The notes beneath the pieces were generated by a model. It was given only the letters and a program-made list of their open reading frames with translations. It had not been told where the DNA came from and did no database searches. Shown here piece after piece: positions 34,901-42,488 of a stretch of DNA of 64,000 nucleotides. The DNA is from an uncultured Flavobacterium sp. (GTDB lineage Bacteria; Bacteroidota; Bacteroidia; Flavobacteriales; Flavobacteriaceae), in assembly GCF_946478785.1 (NCBI RefSeq), contig NZ_CAMLDD010000001.1:248001-312000 (forward strand), given 5' to 3'. Within the stretch, counting starts at the first letter, position 1, and each line of letters begins with the position of its first letter. The position numbers were made by a program, and so were the translations under genes.

Positions 34901-35185
34901 CCAAAAGAAACCTGGGCATTGATTTCTATTATGGTGTATGCTTTTATAATTCACGCTCGTTTTGTACCTGCTTTACGGGGTAAATGGTTTTTTAACCTGA
35001 TGAGTATGTTTGGTTTTATATCAATTTTGTTTACTTATTATGGGGTAAATTTCCACTTGGTAGGACTTCACTCTTATGCAAGCGGAGAAGCACATTCTCT
35101 AAGCTGGATCTGGTATTCATTAGGAACAATTTCACTAATAGGAATCATAACATATCCTAAATATCGAAAATATTATAAAAAATAA
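31976..35185 (+). CDS. ccsA: Fused CcsB-CcsA cytochrome c biogenesis protein (system II) with His-rich linker
   Basis: 1069 residues from the ATG at 31976; the open frame reaches back to a TTG at 31871, but that segment contains the promoter box. The N-terminal part (ResB/CcsB-like) has membrane helices at about 9-27, 45-62 and 74-95 and a long periplasmic region. After a helix near 420-440 comes a segment like an old signal peptide (TILVLMLSFNGFAQAPH) and then a His-rich run of about ten His (33441-33520). The C-terminal CcsA part has about six helices and the haem-binding WWD motif WGRYWGWDPKETWAL, with conserved His on each side. System II proteins carry haem across the membrane and attach it to CXXCH cytochromes. 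Confidence 0.9.
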   Translation: MDKKIFSFLFSTRLMAVLFLTFAIAMGIGTFIESKYNTDTARILIYNTWWFEAIMVFFMINFFGNIKRYQLLKKEKWATLLLHVAFIFILLGAFITRYISYEGMMPIREGAAENQIYSDKTFLTVFADGEYKGEMKRRTFEKSLLFSPVTNNDFTLTGKFDETPFEVSYVNYIMGAKEIIKPDPNGALYIKLVEAGDGGREEHFLKEGEVQNIHNVLFALNKPTDGAININTTGEKYTIQTPFEGEFMRMADKFQGKVTKDNVQPLMMRSLYSIGDIRIVFPDPAVRGIVDYESNNDYKAKSHTDALIVKVKAEGQEKEVRLLGSKGSLGEPKTIKIGKIEYSLFYGSKAYVLPFKVKLNDFIATKYPGTEKSYSAFESKVTVQDSTETFDARIYMNNVLDHKGYRFFQSSFDPDEKGTVLSVNHDFWGTSITYLGYFMLYFGLMAIMFTKGSRFADIKRKLEKVKDKKAKLITILVLMLSFNGFAQAPHVHDHDHDHDHNHNHTENPNDHANHVTRPPSQKQIDSLLNIYKAPEAHAAKFGRLIIQDAGGRMKPINTFSSELLRKVSHEDTYNGMNSDQVFLSMTQYAQVWIQVPIIYLNTKDDSIRKIIGLDRKAKLAPFVKFFDENGNYKLSPYLDAAYKAANPNSFEKDFIEADKKVNLMESALSGSILRIFPIPNDPNNKWISYLEIGNAGLKGMDETYVKQIIPLYFRALNDGSISKDFKTADDLVESINGFQKKFGGKVRPSERKIDLEIAYNKYNILPKMFTWYSLSGIFMLIFTLFSIFFDKKFLRITVNGFHILIGLIFAFHTLALIARWYISGHAPWSNAYEAIVYVAWATMFFGLAFDRKSKLTVASAAFVTSMIFWASNANWIDPEIANLQPVLNSYWLMIHVAVIVASYGPFALGMILGFVSLLLIFFTNEKNKAKMDLNIKEITYINEMALTIGLIMLTIGNFLGGQWANESWGRYWGWDPKETWALISIMVYAFIIHARFVPALRGKWFFNLMSMFGFISILFTYYGVNFHLVGLHSYASGEAHSLSWIWYSLGTISLIGIITYPKYRKYYKK

Positions 35186-35280
35186 CAGTTATTAATTCAC
35201 AAAAAGGTTCAGCTTCGGTTGGGCCTTTTTTTGTTTTGTAATAATTTGAGATTTGCAAGTTTTCCAGTTGAGGAATTAGG

Positions 35281-35358
35281 AGCTATTTCCTGCTGTCCAT
35301 TATATCTTTTATGGCGAACCCCGCCACAAAAGGATGTCATTCCTATCAGGGCTAGGGA
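35281..35358 (-). repeat. Dispersed hairpin repeat, copy A
   Basis: Read on the minus strand: conserved 5' end CCCTAGCCCTGATAGG, then ATCC, a stem CTTTTGTGGCG with five-base loop and CGCCATAAAAG (one G-U pair), then GGACAGCAGGAAATAGCTC. The same plan occurs at 35625, 59728 and 62971. Confidence 0.82.
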
Positions 35359-35490
35359 TTCAGTTTTCATTATAACCTTATTCTGTTTTTTTACAATTTT
35401 TTTAATCTGTTAATTTATATATTTCGTTTCTACGGAACTTCTTTGTATTACATTCTTAATGGATTTAATCCCGTTAAAAATTGCGCAATA

Positions 35491-35591
35491 TTGTCATGTC
35501 GATGAAAAGAGAAATCACACTTGTAACTTGACAAAGATTGATGTTTTTTTGCGGAGTTTCTAATTTGATTTCCTTTTGTCGAAATTGACAA
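35491..35591. repeat. Imperfect palindromic (MITE-like) element
   Basis: Left arm starts TTGTCATGTCGATGAAAAG and the reverse complement of the right arm starts TTGTCAATTTCGACAAAAG; about 36 bases per arm with roughly three quarters matching. The loop holds ACAAAGATTGATG. It has no coding capacity and lies exactly between hairpin repeats A and B. Confidence 0.65.
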
Positions 35592-35624
35592 ACTGTATCG
35601 ATAAATAGTCTTATGAAAACGATT

Positions 35625-35705
35625 GCCCTAGCCCTGATAGAAGTAAAAATCCTTTTGTGTCGGGGTTCGACACAAAAGATTGTAACGGATAGCAGGATTA
35701 GCTTC
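35625..35705 (+). repeat. Dispersed hairpin repeat, copy B
   Basis: Plus strand: CCCTAGCCCTGATAG, AAATCC, a perfect 11-bp stem CTTTTGTGTCG/CGACACAAAAG with loop GGGTT, then CGGATAGCAGGATTAGCTTC. It faces copy A in opposite orientation. Confidence 0.85.
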
Positions 35706-35802
35706 TGAAAGAATATACCTTTAAAGAAAGACGAATTGGAAGCCTTTGAAAATTTATATATTATTTTTCACATAATTATCGAACGGAAATTATAATGTTA
35801 AG

Positions 35803-35832
35803 CAAAAAAAAGGATAGCTTTTACTATCCTTA
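35803..35832 (-). terminator. Intrinsic terminator after the DUF4258 gene
   Basis: Stem AAGGATAG/CTATCCTT with a T8 run on the minus strand, about 27 bases after the stop at 35859. Confidence 0.82.
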
Positions 35833-35858
35833 TCTCTATCTCTATATTCTCAATTTTA

Positions 35859-36233
35859 TTATTTTTTAATGATTTCTTCTAAAACAGCTTTGTTTTCGTA
35901 GTTTGTGACTTTAAGAATAATCTCTTGGTTTTTAATAGTCTTTCCTTCTATTATGTATAATTTCCCTTTATTGAACGGAACATTACTTTGGTCAAAATCT
36001 ACATCACCAAATTGCAGTGTGTTTTTAATATCGGCAGTATCGACCCATTTTTCATTCAGTGTTTGGATTGCTTTCTCAGAATAATGAAAAGGTTTTGTTC
36101 TTAAGCTATTTAAAACCCGGGCATTCGGGAAGTAGTTGCAGCGAGTATCTTTTCCACTAAATACAAGTGCTACAAAAAAGCATCCCATAACTAAACCAAT
36201 CAAATAATAAGCAAAACGATGTACGAACTTCAT
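35859..36233 (-). CDS. DUF4258-type small membrane-anchored protein
   Basis: 124 residues. One N-terminal membrane helix (about 8-26, YYLIGLVMGCFFVALVF) is followed by a periplasmic or cytoplasmic domain of about 95 residues with CNYFPNARVLNSLRTKPFHYSE and a C-terminal strand pattern that fits DUF4258. The function is unknown. It sits 36 bases after ald, with its own promoter box (TACCTTTG) in the gap, so it may be transcribed both with ald and alone. Confidence 0.68.
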   Translation of the reverse strand: MKFVHRFAYYLIGLVMGCFFVALVFSGKDTRCNYFPNARVLNSLRTKPFHYSEKAIQTLNEKWVDTADIKNTLQFGDVDFDQSNVPFNKGKLYIIEGKTIKNQEIILKVTNYENKAVLEEIIKK

Positions 36234-36248
36234 GAATTAAATTTTTTG

Positions 36249-36256
36249 CAAAGGTA
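36249..36256 (-). promoter_or_regulatory. -7 box TACCTTTG upstream of the DUF4258 gene
   Basis: TAnnTTTG match on the minus strand in the 36-base gap after ald, 15 bases before the ATG ending at 36233. Confidence 0.45.
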
Positions 36257-36269
36257 AGCTAAAGTTGGT

Positions 36270-37469
36270 CTAGAAAACAAGTAAATTAATATCGTTATCA
36301 GGTAAATCAAACCATTCACCAATAGCTTTGTTGGTCAGGATCCCGTGGTATAAATAGATCCCGTTTTTTAAGCCTTTATTACATCTTATAGCACTTTCCA
36401 AACCACCATCTTCAGCTATCTGAAGCAGGTAAGGAGTTAAAATATTACTGATTGAGAGTGAAGCCGTTTTTGAATATCGCGATGGAATATTAGGGACACA
36501 ATAATGCAAAACATTGCTTTTTATAAAAGTTGGTTTTTCATGTGTGGTAACTTCCGAAGTTTCAAAACAGCCTCCTGTATCAATACTGACATCTACAATT
36601 ACAGCACCTTTTTTCATATGTTCCACCATGGTTTCGGTAACTATTATCGGACAGCGCTCTTTGCCTCGCATAGCACCAATAGCCACATCACAGCGTCTTA
36701 AGGCTTTTAGTAGTGCTTTTTGCTGAACTGTAGAAGTAAAAATACGCTGGTTTAAATTGTTTTGCAAACGACGCAATTTAGTGATAGAATTATCAAAAAC
36801 TTTTACATTGGCACCTAGTCCAATAGCAGTTTTTGCAGCAAATTCACCCACTGTACCTGCACCTAATATAACAACATCAGTAGGAGGGACGCCGGTAATA
36901 TTTCCAAACAAAAGTCCTTTTCCAAATTCGTCCGTAATCATCAGTTCAGCTGCGATAAGTATAGAAGCTGTTCCGGCAATTTCGCTCAATGATTTTACGG
37001 CCGGATAGGAGCCATCTTCATCTTTAATATATTCAAAAGCAAGTGCGGTAATTTTTTTCTGTGACAAAGCTTCAAAGTAAGCTTTCTTTTTAGTCTTTAA
37101 CTGAATGGCAGATATGATTGTCGTTTCCGGATTAATCATTTTAATTTCTGCCAAAGTAGGGGGTTCAACCTTTAATAATAACGGACAGCCAAAAACTTTT
37201 TTTGTGTCTTTTGTAACTTCTGCTCCGGCATCACTGTATTCTTTATCCGTATAACTGGAACTTTCTCCCGCTCCGGATTCAATCATTACACGATGTCCGG
37301 CATATGTCAACGAATTTACGGCATCCGGGGTAAGGCATATGCGACGTTCCTGATAACTTGTTTCCTTAGGAATTCCTATGAAAAGTTCTCTTTTATGTCG
37401 GCCAATTTCAAGCTTTTCTTCCTGTGGAAGCAATTCTTGTTTCGTAAATGGAGTTAAGGTTATAGACAT
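36270..37469 (-). CDS. ald: Alanine dehydrogenase
   Basis: 399 residues. The N-terminal substrate-binding part has IGIPKETSYQERRICLTPDAV with the Arg and Lys of the alanine dehydrogenase/transhydrogenase family; the NAD-binding fold is VVILGAGTVGEFAAKTA near residue 200. The enzyme interconverts alanine and pyruvate plus ammonia. The first 25 residues extend beyond the usual start, as in other Flavobacteriia. It is similar in fold to the transhydrogenase alpha subunit, but the single-chain length and NAD loop fit alanine dehydrogenase. Confidence 0.88.
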   Translation of the reverse strand: MSITLTPFTKQELLPQEEKLEIGRHKRELFIGIPKETSYQERRICLTPDAVNSLTYAGHRVMIESGAGESSSYTDKEYSDAGAEVTKDTKKVFGCPLLLKVEPPTLAEIKMINPETTIISAIQLKTKKKAYFEALSQKKITALAFEYIKDEDGSYPAVKSLSEIAGTASILIAAELMITDEFGKGLLFGNITGVPPTDVVILGAGTVGEFAAKTAIGLGANVKVFDNSITKLRRLQNNLNQRIFTSTVQQKALLKALRRCDVAIGAMRGKERCPIIVTETMVEHMKKGAVIVDVSIDTGGCFETSEVTTHEKPTFIKSNVLHYCVPNIPSRYSKTASLSISNILTPYLLQIAEDGGLESAIRCNKGLKNGIYLYHGILTNKAIGEWFDLPDNDINLLVF

Positions 37470-37552
37470 GGATTATGCAAAAATTAAGAGTACAAATTAC
37501 GTAAAAAGTTTTAAAATTAGTGCAAATATTCTGCTAATACTATAAGTTAATA

Positions 37553-38026
37553 TTAATAGATTGTTTTTTCCATTTTGATGTCGGCCCTTTCGTAAAGCCC
37601 TTTTTCCAGTGGAATTTCGACAAAACCAAATTTTTCATATAAATGAATGGCATTAAACAAAATTCTGTTGGAATATAAAACTAACTTTTTGATATTATTT
37701 TCTTTAGCGACAGCCATACAATGAACCAATAATTTATTTCCAATTCCAAGTCCCTGAGCTTTATCTGAAACAGCCATTTTGCTTAATTCGAAAATGTCAT
37801 TATCAATTTTCATTAAAGAAACAGTTCCCAAAATTTCATTATTGCATTTAGCATAAAAAATCATTCCACCTTTATCTATAATTTCCTCTTGTGGATTTGA
37901 AAGCACCAATTCATCTTTTTCTTCAACTCTGAAATATTTTTCCAGCCACTCTATATTTAAAGTTTTGATGGGTTCTTTTAAATCTAATGAAAAAGGAATT
38001 ATTTCTACATTATTTTGGGTGTTCAT
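37553..38026 (-). CDS. GNAT-family N-acetyltransferase
   Basis: 157 residues. The acetyl-CoA loop is DKAQGLGIGNKLLVHCM (Q-x-x-G-x-G/A pattern) with the preceding FELSKMAVSD strand, and the C-terminal ALHLYEKFGFVEI-like segment (AIHLYEKFGFVEIP) is typical. Substrate unknown. Between tsaE and ald; a palindromic intergenic element separates it from tsaE. Confidence 0.88.
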   Translation of the reverse strand: MNTQNNVEIIPFSLDLKEPIKTLNIEWLEKYFRVEEKDELVLSNPQEEIIDKGGMIFYAKCNNEILGTVSLMKIDNDIFELSKMAVSDKAQGLGIGNKLLVHCMAVAKENNIKKLVLYSNRILFNAIHLYEKFGFVEIPLEKGLYERADIKMEKTIY

Positions 38027-38054
38027 TAAATATTTTTTTAATGTATGTTATTTT

Positions 38055-38138
38055 ACAGAGATTAACGAAGATTTCGCAGAGTCAATCAAAAAATATTATA
38101 AAAAAAACTTTGTGAATCTTTGTGTGATTTTAGCGAAT
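38055..38138. repeat. Degenerate palindromic intergenic element
   Basis: Left AGAGATTAACGAAGATTTCG and the reverse complement of the right, AGAGATTCGCTAAAATC plus CACAAAGATTCACAAAG, give an imperfect inverted repeat between tsaE and the GNAT gene. The word AAAGATTCACAAAGT recurs as AAAGATTCGCAAAGT at 47774-47788. Confidence 0.45.
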
Positions 38139-38146
38139 CTCTAAAA

Positions 38147-38554
38147 TTAAATTAGCTCTAACTTTCTTTTTCCGTCTAAATCTAATTCAATTGTCACAAC
38201 CGAATGTTCATCAGGAATTAGATTTGCAATTTTTTCAGACCATTCGACAAAACACCAATTTCCTGAATATAAATAATCGTCAATGCCCATATCAAGCGCC
38301 TCTGTTTCCTTGTTTAACCTGTAGAAATCAAAATGATAGACGATTTGGTTGCTCGAAGTGTGGTATTCATTAACTAAAGAAAAAGTAGGACTGCTTGTAG
38401 CATCTTCAACTCCTAAAGTTTTACATAATTGTTTGATTAAAGTAGTTTTTCCAACACCCATTTCTCCGTTAAAAAGGATGATTTTTTTTGGATTTTGAGC
38501 AATAATTTGTTCTGCTACTTCCTGAATTTGATCTAATGAAAAAATGATATTCAT
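38147..38554 (-). CDS. tsaE: tRNA threonylcarbamoyladenosine biosynthesis ATPase TsaE
   Basis: 135 residues. Walker A is GEMGVGKTTLI (about 29-39); further family motifs are SSPTFSLVNEYH and DFYRL, with the later acidic EALDMGIDDY and CFVEWSEK. TsaE acts with TsaB, TsaC and TsaD in making the t6A modification at position 37 of ANN-decoding tRNAs; those partners are outside the window. It follows porX by 83 bases, which are filled by a long stem-loop. Confidence 0.93.
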   Translation of the reverse strand: MNIIFSLDQIQEVAEQIIAQNPKKIILFNGEMGVGKTTLIKQLCKTLGVEDATSSPTFSLVNEYHTSSNQIVYHFDFYRLNKETEALDMGIDDYLYSGNWCFVEWSEKIANLIPDEHSVVTIELDLDGKRKLELI

Positions 38555-38580
38555 TTTTAATTATTGTATTTAAATAGTCT

Positions 38581-38625
38581 CATTCGCAGTTTTCAGTTAC
38601 AATAAATAACTTAAAACTGCGAATG
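38581..38625. promoter_or_regulatory. 19-bp stem-loop between porX and tsaE
   Basis: Arm CATTCGCAGTTTTCAGTTA and its partner pair over 19 bases with one mismatch and a seven-base loop CAATAAA. Neither side has a T run, so it is not a standard terminator. It may stabilise or process a porX-tsaE transcript. Confidence 0.6.
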
Positions 38626-38637
38626 AAAAACTGCTCT

Positions 38638-40191
38638 TTATTTTGGGTTAAATACCAAAAACGGAATAATCATTTCCTCTAATGAAATTCCACCGTGTTG
38701 ATATGTGTTTTTGTAATAGCTTACATAATGATTGTAGTTGTTTACGTAGGCTAAAAATAAATCATTTTTGGCAAAAATAAACGAACTGCTCATATTGATA
38801 GCCGGTAATCCTATTGTTTTAGGTTCTTTTACCACGTACACATCTTTTTGCTCGTAAGTTAAGCTGCGACCGGTTTTATAACGTAAATTCAGACTTGTGT
38901 TTTTGTCTCCAACCACTTTTGAAGGGTTTTTTACGTTTATCGTTCCGTGATCAGTAGTCAGGATTAATTTGAAACCTAAAAGTTGTGCCTGTTGAATGAT
39001 TTCCAGTAATGGTGAATTTTTAAACCAGCTTAGAGTCAGTGAACGATAAGCTTTATCGTCAGAAGCAAGTTCTTTTACGACTTCCATTTCGGTTTTGGCA
39101 TGCGATAACATATCGACAAAATTATAAACAACCGTTACCAGATCATTGCCTTTTAAAGCTTTGAAGTTCTCTGCCAGTTTTTTACCGCCTGAATAGTTGG
39201 TAATTTTAAAATAATCTTCTTTAATATTTAATCCCAGACGTTTCAATTGAGCGCTTAGAAATTCGGCTTCATAAAGGTTTTTTCCACCTTCTTCGACATC
39301 ATTTTTCCAATATTCCGGAAATTGTTTTTCCATTTCCGTTGGCAATAGACCTGAGAAAATTGCATTTCTTGCATATTGTGTGGCTGTTGGAAGTATTGAA
39401 AAGTAAGGAACTTCTTTTTCTAATTTATAATAATTGGATACAACAGTTTCAAAGGATTTCCACTGATCATAACGTAAATTATCAATCACAACAAACAAAA
39501 TAGGTTTATCTTTCTTTTTAATTTCCGGAACAACCAATTCTTTGAATAAATTGTGAGACTGAATTGGTTTATCTGCTTTTGGGGCGAACCAGTCTTCATA
39601 ATTTCTTTCTATATATTTTCCAAACTGCGAATTGGCTTCGACTTTTTGTGATTCCAGAATTTCAATCATTCCTTGATCATTGATGTTTTCAAGTTCTAAT
39701 TCCCAAAAAATCAATTTTTTATATAATTCGATCCAGTCTTCAAAAGAATTGACCATGGCCAATTCCATCGAAATTTTTCTGAATTCCTTCTGATAATCTA
39801 AAGTTGTTTTTTCAGAAATTAATCTGGAATGATCGAGATTTTTCTTTAAACTTAATAAAATCTGATTTGGATTTACTGGTTTTATGAGATAATCGGCAAT
39901 TTTAGAACCAATTGCTTCTTCCATAATATATTCTTCTTCACTTTTGGTAATCATTATCATCGGAGTAGCAGATTTTTTTTCTTTCATCTCAGAAAGTGTT
40001 TCCAAACCGCTCATTCCAGGCATGTTTTCATCCAAAAAGACAATGTCAAAATTTTCTTCTTCAAATAAACCAATAGCATCTAATCCGTTATTACAAGTAG
40101 TAACTGCGTAGTTTTTTTTCTCCAGAAATAATATATGTGGTTTCAAAAGATCGATTTCATCATCGACCCAAAGTATTTTTATTTTATCCAT
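38638..40191 (-). CDS. porX: PorX: response regulator with PglZ domain, type IX secretion regulator
   Basis: 517 residues. Residues 1-120 are a receiver domain with acidic pocket Asp10/Asp11, phosphoacceptor Asp54 (VFLDENMPGM), Thr82 and Lys104. From about 200 the PglZ domain of the alkaline-phosphatase superfamily shows VVIDNLRYDQW, PTATQYARNAIFSG (nucleophile Thr), YNFVDMLSH, LTTDHGTINV and YQHGGISLEE as metal ligands. PorX, with the membrane sensor PorY, controls gliding and type IX secretion genes in Bacteroidota and has a nucleotide phosphodiesterase activity. It is monocistronic or linked to tsaE. Confidence 0.93.
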   Translation of the reverse strand: MDKIKILWVDDEIDLLKPHILFLEKKNYAVTTCNNGLDAIGLFEEENFDIVFLDENMPGMSGLETLSEMKEKKSATPMIMITKSEEEYIMEEAIGSKIADYLIKPVNPNQILLSLKKNLDHSRLISEKTTLDYQKEFRKISMELAMVNSFEDWIELYKKLIFWELELENINDQGMIEILESQKVEANSQFGKYIERNYEDWFAPKADKPIQSHNLFKELVVPEIKKKDKPILFVVIDNLRYDQWKSFETVVSNYYKLEKEVPYFSILPTATQYARNAIFSGLLPTEMEKQFPEYWKNDVEEGGKNLYEAEFLSAQLKRLGLNIKEDYFKITNYSGGKKLAENFKALKGNDLVTVVYNFVDMLSHAKTEMEVVKELASDDKAYRSLTLSWFKNSPLLEIIQQAQLLGFKLILTTDHGTINVKNPSKVVGDKNTSLNLRYKTGRSLTYEQKDVYVVKEPKTIGLPAINMSSSFIFAKNDLFLAYVNNYNHYVSYYKNTYQHGGISLEEMIIPFLVFNPK

Positions 40192-40385
40192 AGTTGACTT
40201 TAATTTTAATGCAATTTAAAAGTATAGAACTTAAAAAGTATTAAAAATAGTATAAAATTAAATTTTTACATGTAATTATTTAGATTAATAAATTGAGCAG
40301 AAAAGCTATAATTATTTTTAAGTTGCTGATTTTAAGTTTGCTAAATTATTTTGTTTATTGCTGTTTTTTAAGTTTTAAAAAAAAA

Positions 40386-40979
40386 TCATCCATGAATCGT
40401 TTCTCCTTTTCCGTAATTTGTAATGATTGATTCTTCAAAAGCCAGCCATTCTCTCCAACGTTTTTCAACATCGATTCCAATTCCGTATTTTCTTGCATAG
40501 GTTATGAAGGTTGTATAGTGTCCAGCTTCACTTTCCATTAATTCCCTGTAAAAAAGAGCTAATTCTTCATCCTGAATATTTTCTGATAGAACTTTAAAAC
40601 GCTCGCAACTTCTGGCTTCGATCATAGCAGAAAACAATAATCTTTCAACCAAACCGGAAACACGACTTCCATCACCGCTTTTTTTCATATATAAGTAAAG
40701 CTCATTCACATAATCGTCTTTACGTTCACGACCCAGTTTTAATCCTCTTTGAATGATAATGTTGTGTACCTGTTCAAAATGATCAATTTCTTCTTTGGCT
40801 AAAGCCAATAAATCTTTTACCAAATCCTGATGCTCTGAGTTGTTGGTGATAATCGTTATAGCATTGGTTGCAGCTTTTTGTTCACACCATGCATGGTCAG
40901 TCAGGATTTCTTCGATATTTTTCTCGACGATGTTTACCCATCTTGGGTCAGTTGGCAATTGTAATCTTAATACACCCAT
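40386..40979 (-). CDS. miaE: tRNA-(ms2io6A37) hydroxylase MiaE
   Basis: 197 residues. A ferritin-like diiron fold is shown by helices carrying AKEEIDHFEQVH and ESEAGHYTTF (E-x-x-H pairs) plus SAMIEARSCERF; the family name is set by length and the opening LPTDPRWV. MiaE hydroxylates the isopentenyl group of ms2i6A at tRNA position 37 using O2. Substrate tRNAs and MiaA/MiaB are elsewhere. The gap 40192-40385 is very AT-rich with no gene. About 125 bases separate its start from the glyA stop, with T-rich repeats. Confidence 0.92.
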   Translation of the reverse strand: MGVLRLQLPTDPRWVNIVEKNIEEILTDHAWCEQKAATNAITIITNNSEHQDLVKDLLALAKEEIDHFEQVHNIIIQRGLKLGRERKDDYVNELYLYMKKSGDGSRVSGLVERLLFSAMIEARSCERFKVLSENIQDEELALFYRELMESEAGHYTTFITYARKYGIGIDVEKRWREWLAFEESIITNYGKGETIHG

Positions 40980-41034
40980 TTTTATTTGTTTTATTTGTTT
41001 CAGGCTTTCTTTGTTTCAAGTTCCTGTCGTAACG

Positions 41035-41080
41035 AAAAAAGTTTAAAGTCTTGTGTTTTTGACTACACAAAACTTTAAAC
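41035..41080 (-). terminator. Intrinsic terminator after glyA
   Basis: Stem GTTTAAAGT with TTGTGT/ACACAA continuation and partner ACTTTAAAC, followed on the minus strand by six T. It lies 26 bases after the glyA stop. Confidence 0.72.
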
Positions 41081-41097
41081 TTGAAACTTTAAACCTG
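41070..41097. repeat. Two tandem 14-bp repeats
   Basis: AAACTTTAAACTTG and AAACTTTAAACCTG follow each other directly, differing at one base. They continue the glyA terminator stem and look like a degraded GTTTCAAGTTT-type intergenic repeat. Confidence 0.6.
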
Positions 41098-41105
41098 AAA
41101 CTATA

Positions 41106-42380
41106 TTAATATACGAAAATCGGTCTTTCGCTCATCATTTCGTCTACTTCGTTAGCTACTTCTTCGATGACAGCTTCATTTGTGTGATCAGAAAGTACCC
41201 TGTCAATTAAAGCCACGATAGTTTCCATGTCTTCTTCAACTAAACCACGAGTTGTTATTGCAGCTGTTCCAACACGAATCCCTGAAGTTACAAATGGTGA
41301 TTTATCATCAAATGGAACCATATTTTTATTTACAGTAATTTCAGCTTTTACCAATGCATTTTCTGCATCTTTACCTGAAATATTCTTGTTTCTTAAGTCA
41401 ATCAGCATCATGTGGTTGTCAGTTCCTCCAGAGATAATGTTGTATCCTCTTTTTACGAAAGCATCTGCCATTGCGTTTGCATTTTTTTGCAATTGCATTG
41501 CATATGTAAAGAACTCATCTTTTAATGCTTCACCAAAAGCAACCGCTTTAGCAGCAATAATGTGCATTAAAGGTCCGCCTTGATTTCCTGGGAAAACAGC
41601 TAAGTCCAATAGAGATGACATCATTCTGATTTCTCCTTTTGGAGTAGTTAGGCCCATTGGATTTGGGAAATCTTTCCCCATCAAAATCAAACCTCCGCGT
41701 GGTCCGCGTAATGTTTTGTGAGTTGTTGTAGAAACAATATGACAATGTGGAATCGGGTCATTCAATAATCCTTTCGCAATAAGACCCGCTGGATGAGAAA
41801 TATCAGCAAATAAAATTGCTCCAACGCTGTCAGCAATTACTCTGAAACGAGCAAAATCCATATCACGAGAATAAGCAGAAGCTCCTGCAATGATTAATTT
41901 TGGTTGTTCTTTAGTTGCAATTTCCTGAATTTTATCATAATCTAATCTTCCAGTTTCCTTATCTACACCGTAAAAAACCGGATTGTAAACACGCCCTGAA
42001 AAGTTTACAGGAGAACCGTGAGTTAAGTGACCACCATGTGATAAATCAAATCCTAAAATTTTGTCTCCTGGCTGTAAACAAGCATGGAAAACCGAAGCAT
42101 TTGCCTGAGAACCAGAGTGAGGCTGTACATTTGCATATTCAGCGCCAAATAATTCCTTTGCTCTGTCAATTGCAATTTGCTCAATAACGTCAACTACTTC
42201 GCAACCGCCGTAGTATCTTTTGCCAGGATATCCCTCAGCATATTTGTTTGTTAAAACAGAACCAGCTGCTTCCATTACTTCATCACTTACGAAGTTTTCC
42301 GAAGCAATAAGTTCTAATCCGTGAATTTGTCTGTCTTGTTCCTCTAGTATAAGGTCAAAAATTTGTTCGTCGCGTTGCAT
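41106..42380 (-). CDS. glyA: Serine hydroxymethyltransferase
   Basis: 424 residues from the ATG ending at 42380 ([11 protein letters not shown]); the frame extends 12 codons upstream, but the promoter box lies in that part. The PLP lysine is in [14 protein letters not shown], and the [14 protein letters not shown] and [10 protein letters not shown] motifs are present. The enzyme converts serine and tetrahydrofolate to glycine and methylene-tetrahydrofolate, the main one-carbon source. It is divergent from fahA. Purine formyl balance is also touched by purU at 61-62 kb. Confidence 0.97.
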   Translation of the reverse strand: MQRDEQIFDLILEEQDRQIHGLELIASENFVSDEVMEAAGSVLTNKYAEGYPGKRYYGGCEVVDVIEQIAIDRAKELFGAEYANVQPHSGSQANASVFHACLQPGDKILGFDLSHGGHLTHGSPVNFSGRVYNPVFYGVDKETGRLDYDKIQEIATKEQPKLIIAGASAYSRDMDFARFRVIADSVGAILFADISHPAGLIAKGLLNDPIPHCHIVSTTTHKTLRGPRGGLILMGKDFPNPMGLTTPKGEIRMMSSLLDLAVFPGNQGGPLMHIIAAKAVAFGEALKDEFFTYAMQLQKNANAMADAFVKRGYNIISGGTDNHMMLIDLRNKNISGKDAENALVKAEITVNKNMVPFDDKSPFVTSGIRVGTAAITTRGLVEEDMETIVALIDRVLSDHTNEAVIEEVANEVDEMMSERPIFVY

Positions 42381-42405
42381 TTTTTCGTTTTTCGTTAATT
42401 TCCTG

Positions 42406-42413
42406 CAAAAATA
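42406..42413 (-). promoter_or_regulatory. -7 box TATTTTTG for glyA
   Basis: TAnnTTTG match on the minus strand, 25 bases before the preferred glyA start. It sets that start, since a longer reading frame would begin upstream of the promoter. Confidence 0.5.
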
Positions 42414-42423
42414 CAAAAAAACG

Positions 42424-42454
42424 TTTGTGAAACTGTTAGATTATGATATATTTG
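42424..42454 (+). promoter_or_regulatory. fahA promoter: TTTG and TATATTTG, 19-base spacer
   Basis: TTTG at 42424-42427 and TATATTTG at 42447-42454 separated by exactly 19 bases match the Bacteroidota consensus. It gives a leader of about 28 bases before the fahA ATG. Confidence 0.72.
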
Positions 42455-42488
42455 ACATAGAATTTTTCAACAAATAATTAACATTCAC

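Larger units (their letters stand above)
35186..35858. other. Gene-free interval carrying three dispersed repeats
   Basis: 673 bases between the ccsBA stop and the DUF4258 gene. No credible coding region. It contains, in order, an inverted copy of a hairpin repeat (35281-35358), a 100-base imperfect palindrome (35491-35591), a direct copy of the hairpin repeat (35625-35705) and the terminator of the DUF4258 gene. Confidence 0.8.

Noticed and set aside
35219..35413. 64-codon frame in the repeat island
   Set aside because: It crosses hairpin repeat copy A; the reading frame follows from repeat sequence, not a protein.
35281..35705. CRISPR-like array
   Set aside because: The repeats are inverted, not regularly spaced, and there are no spacers or cas genes.
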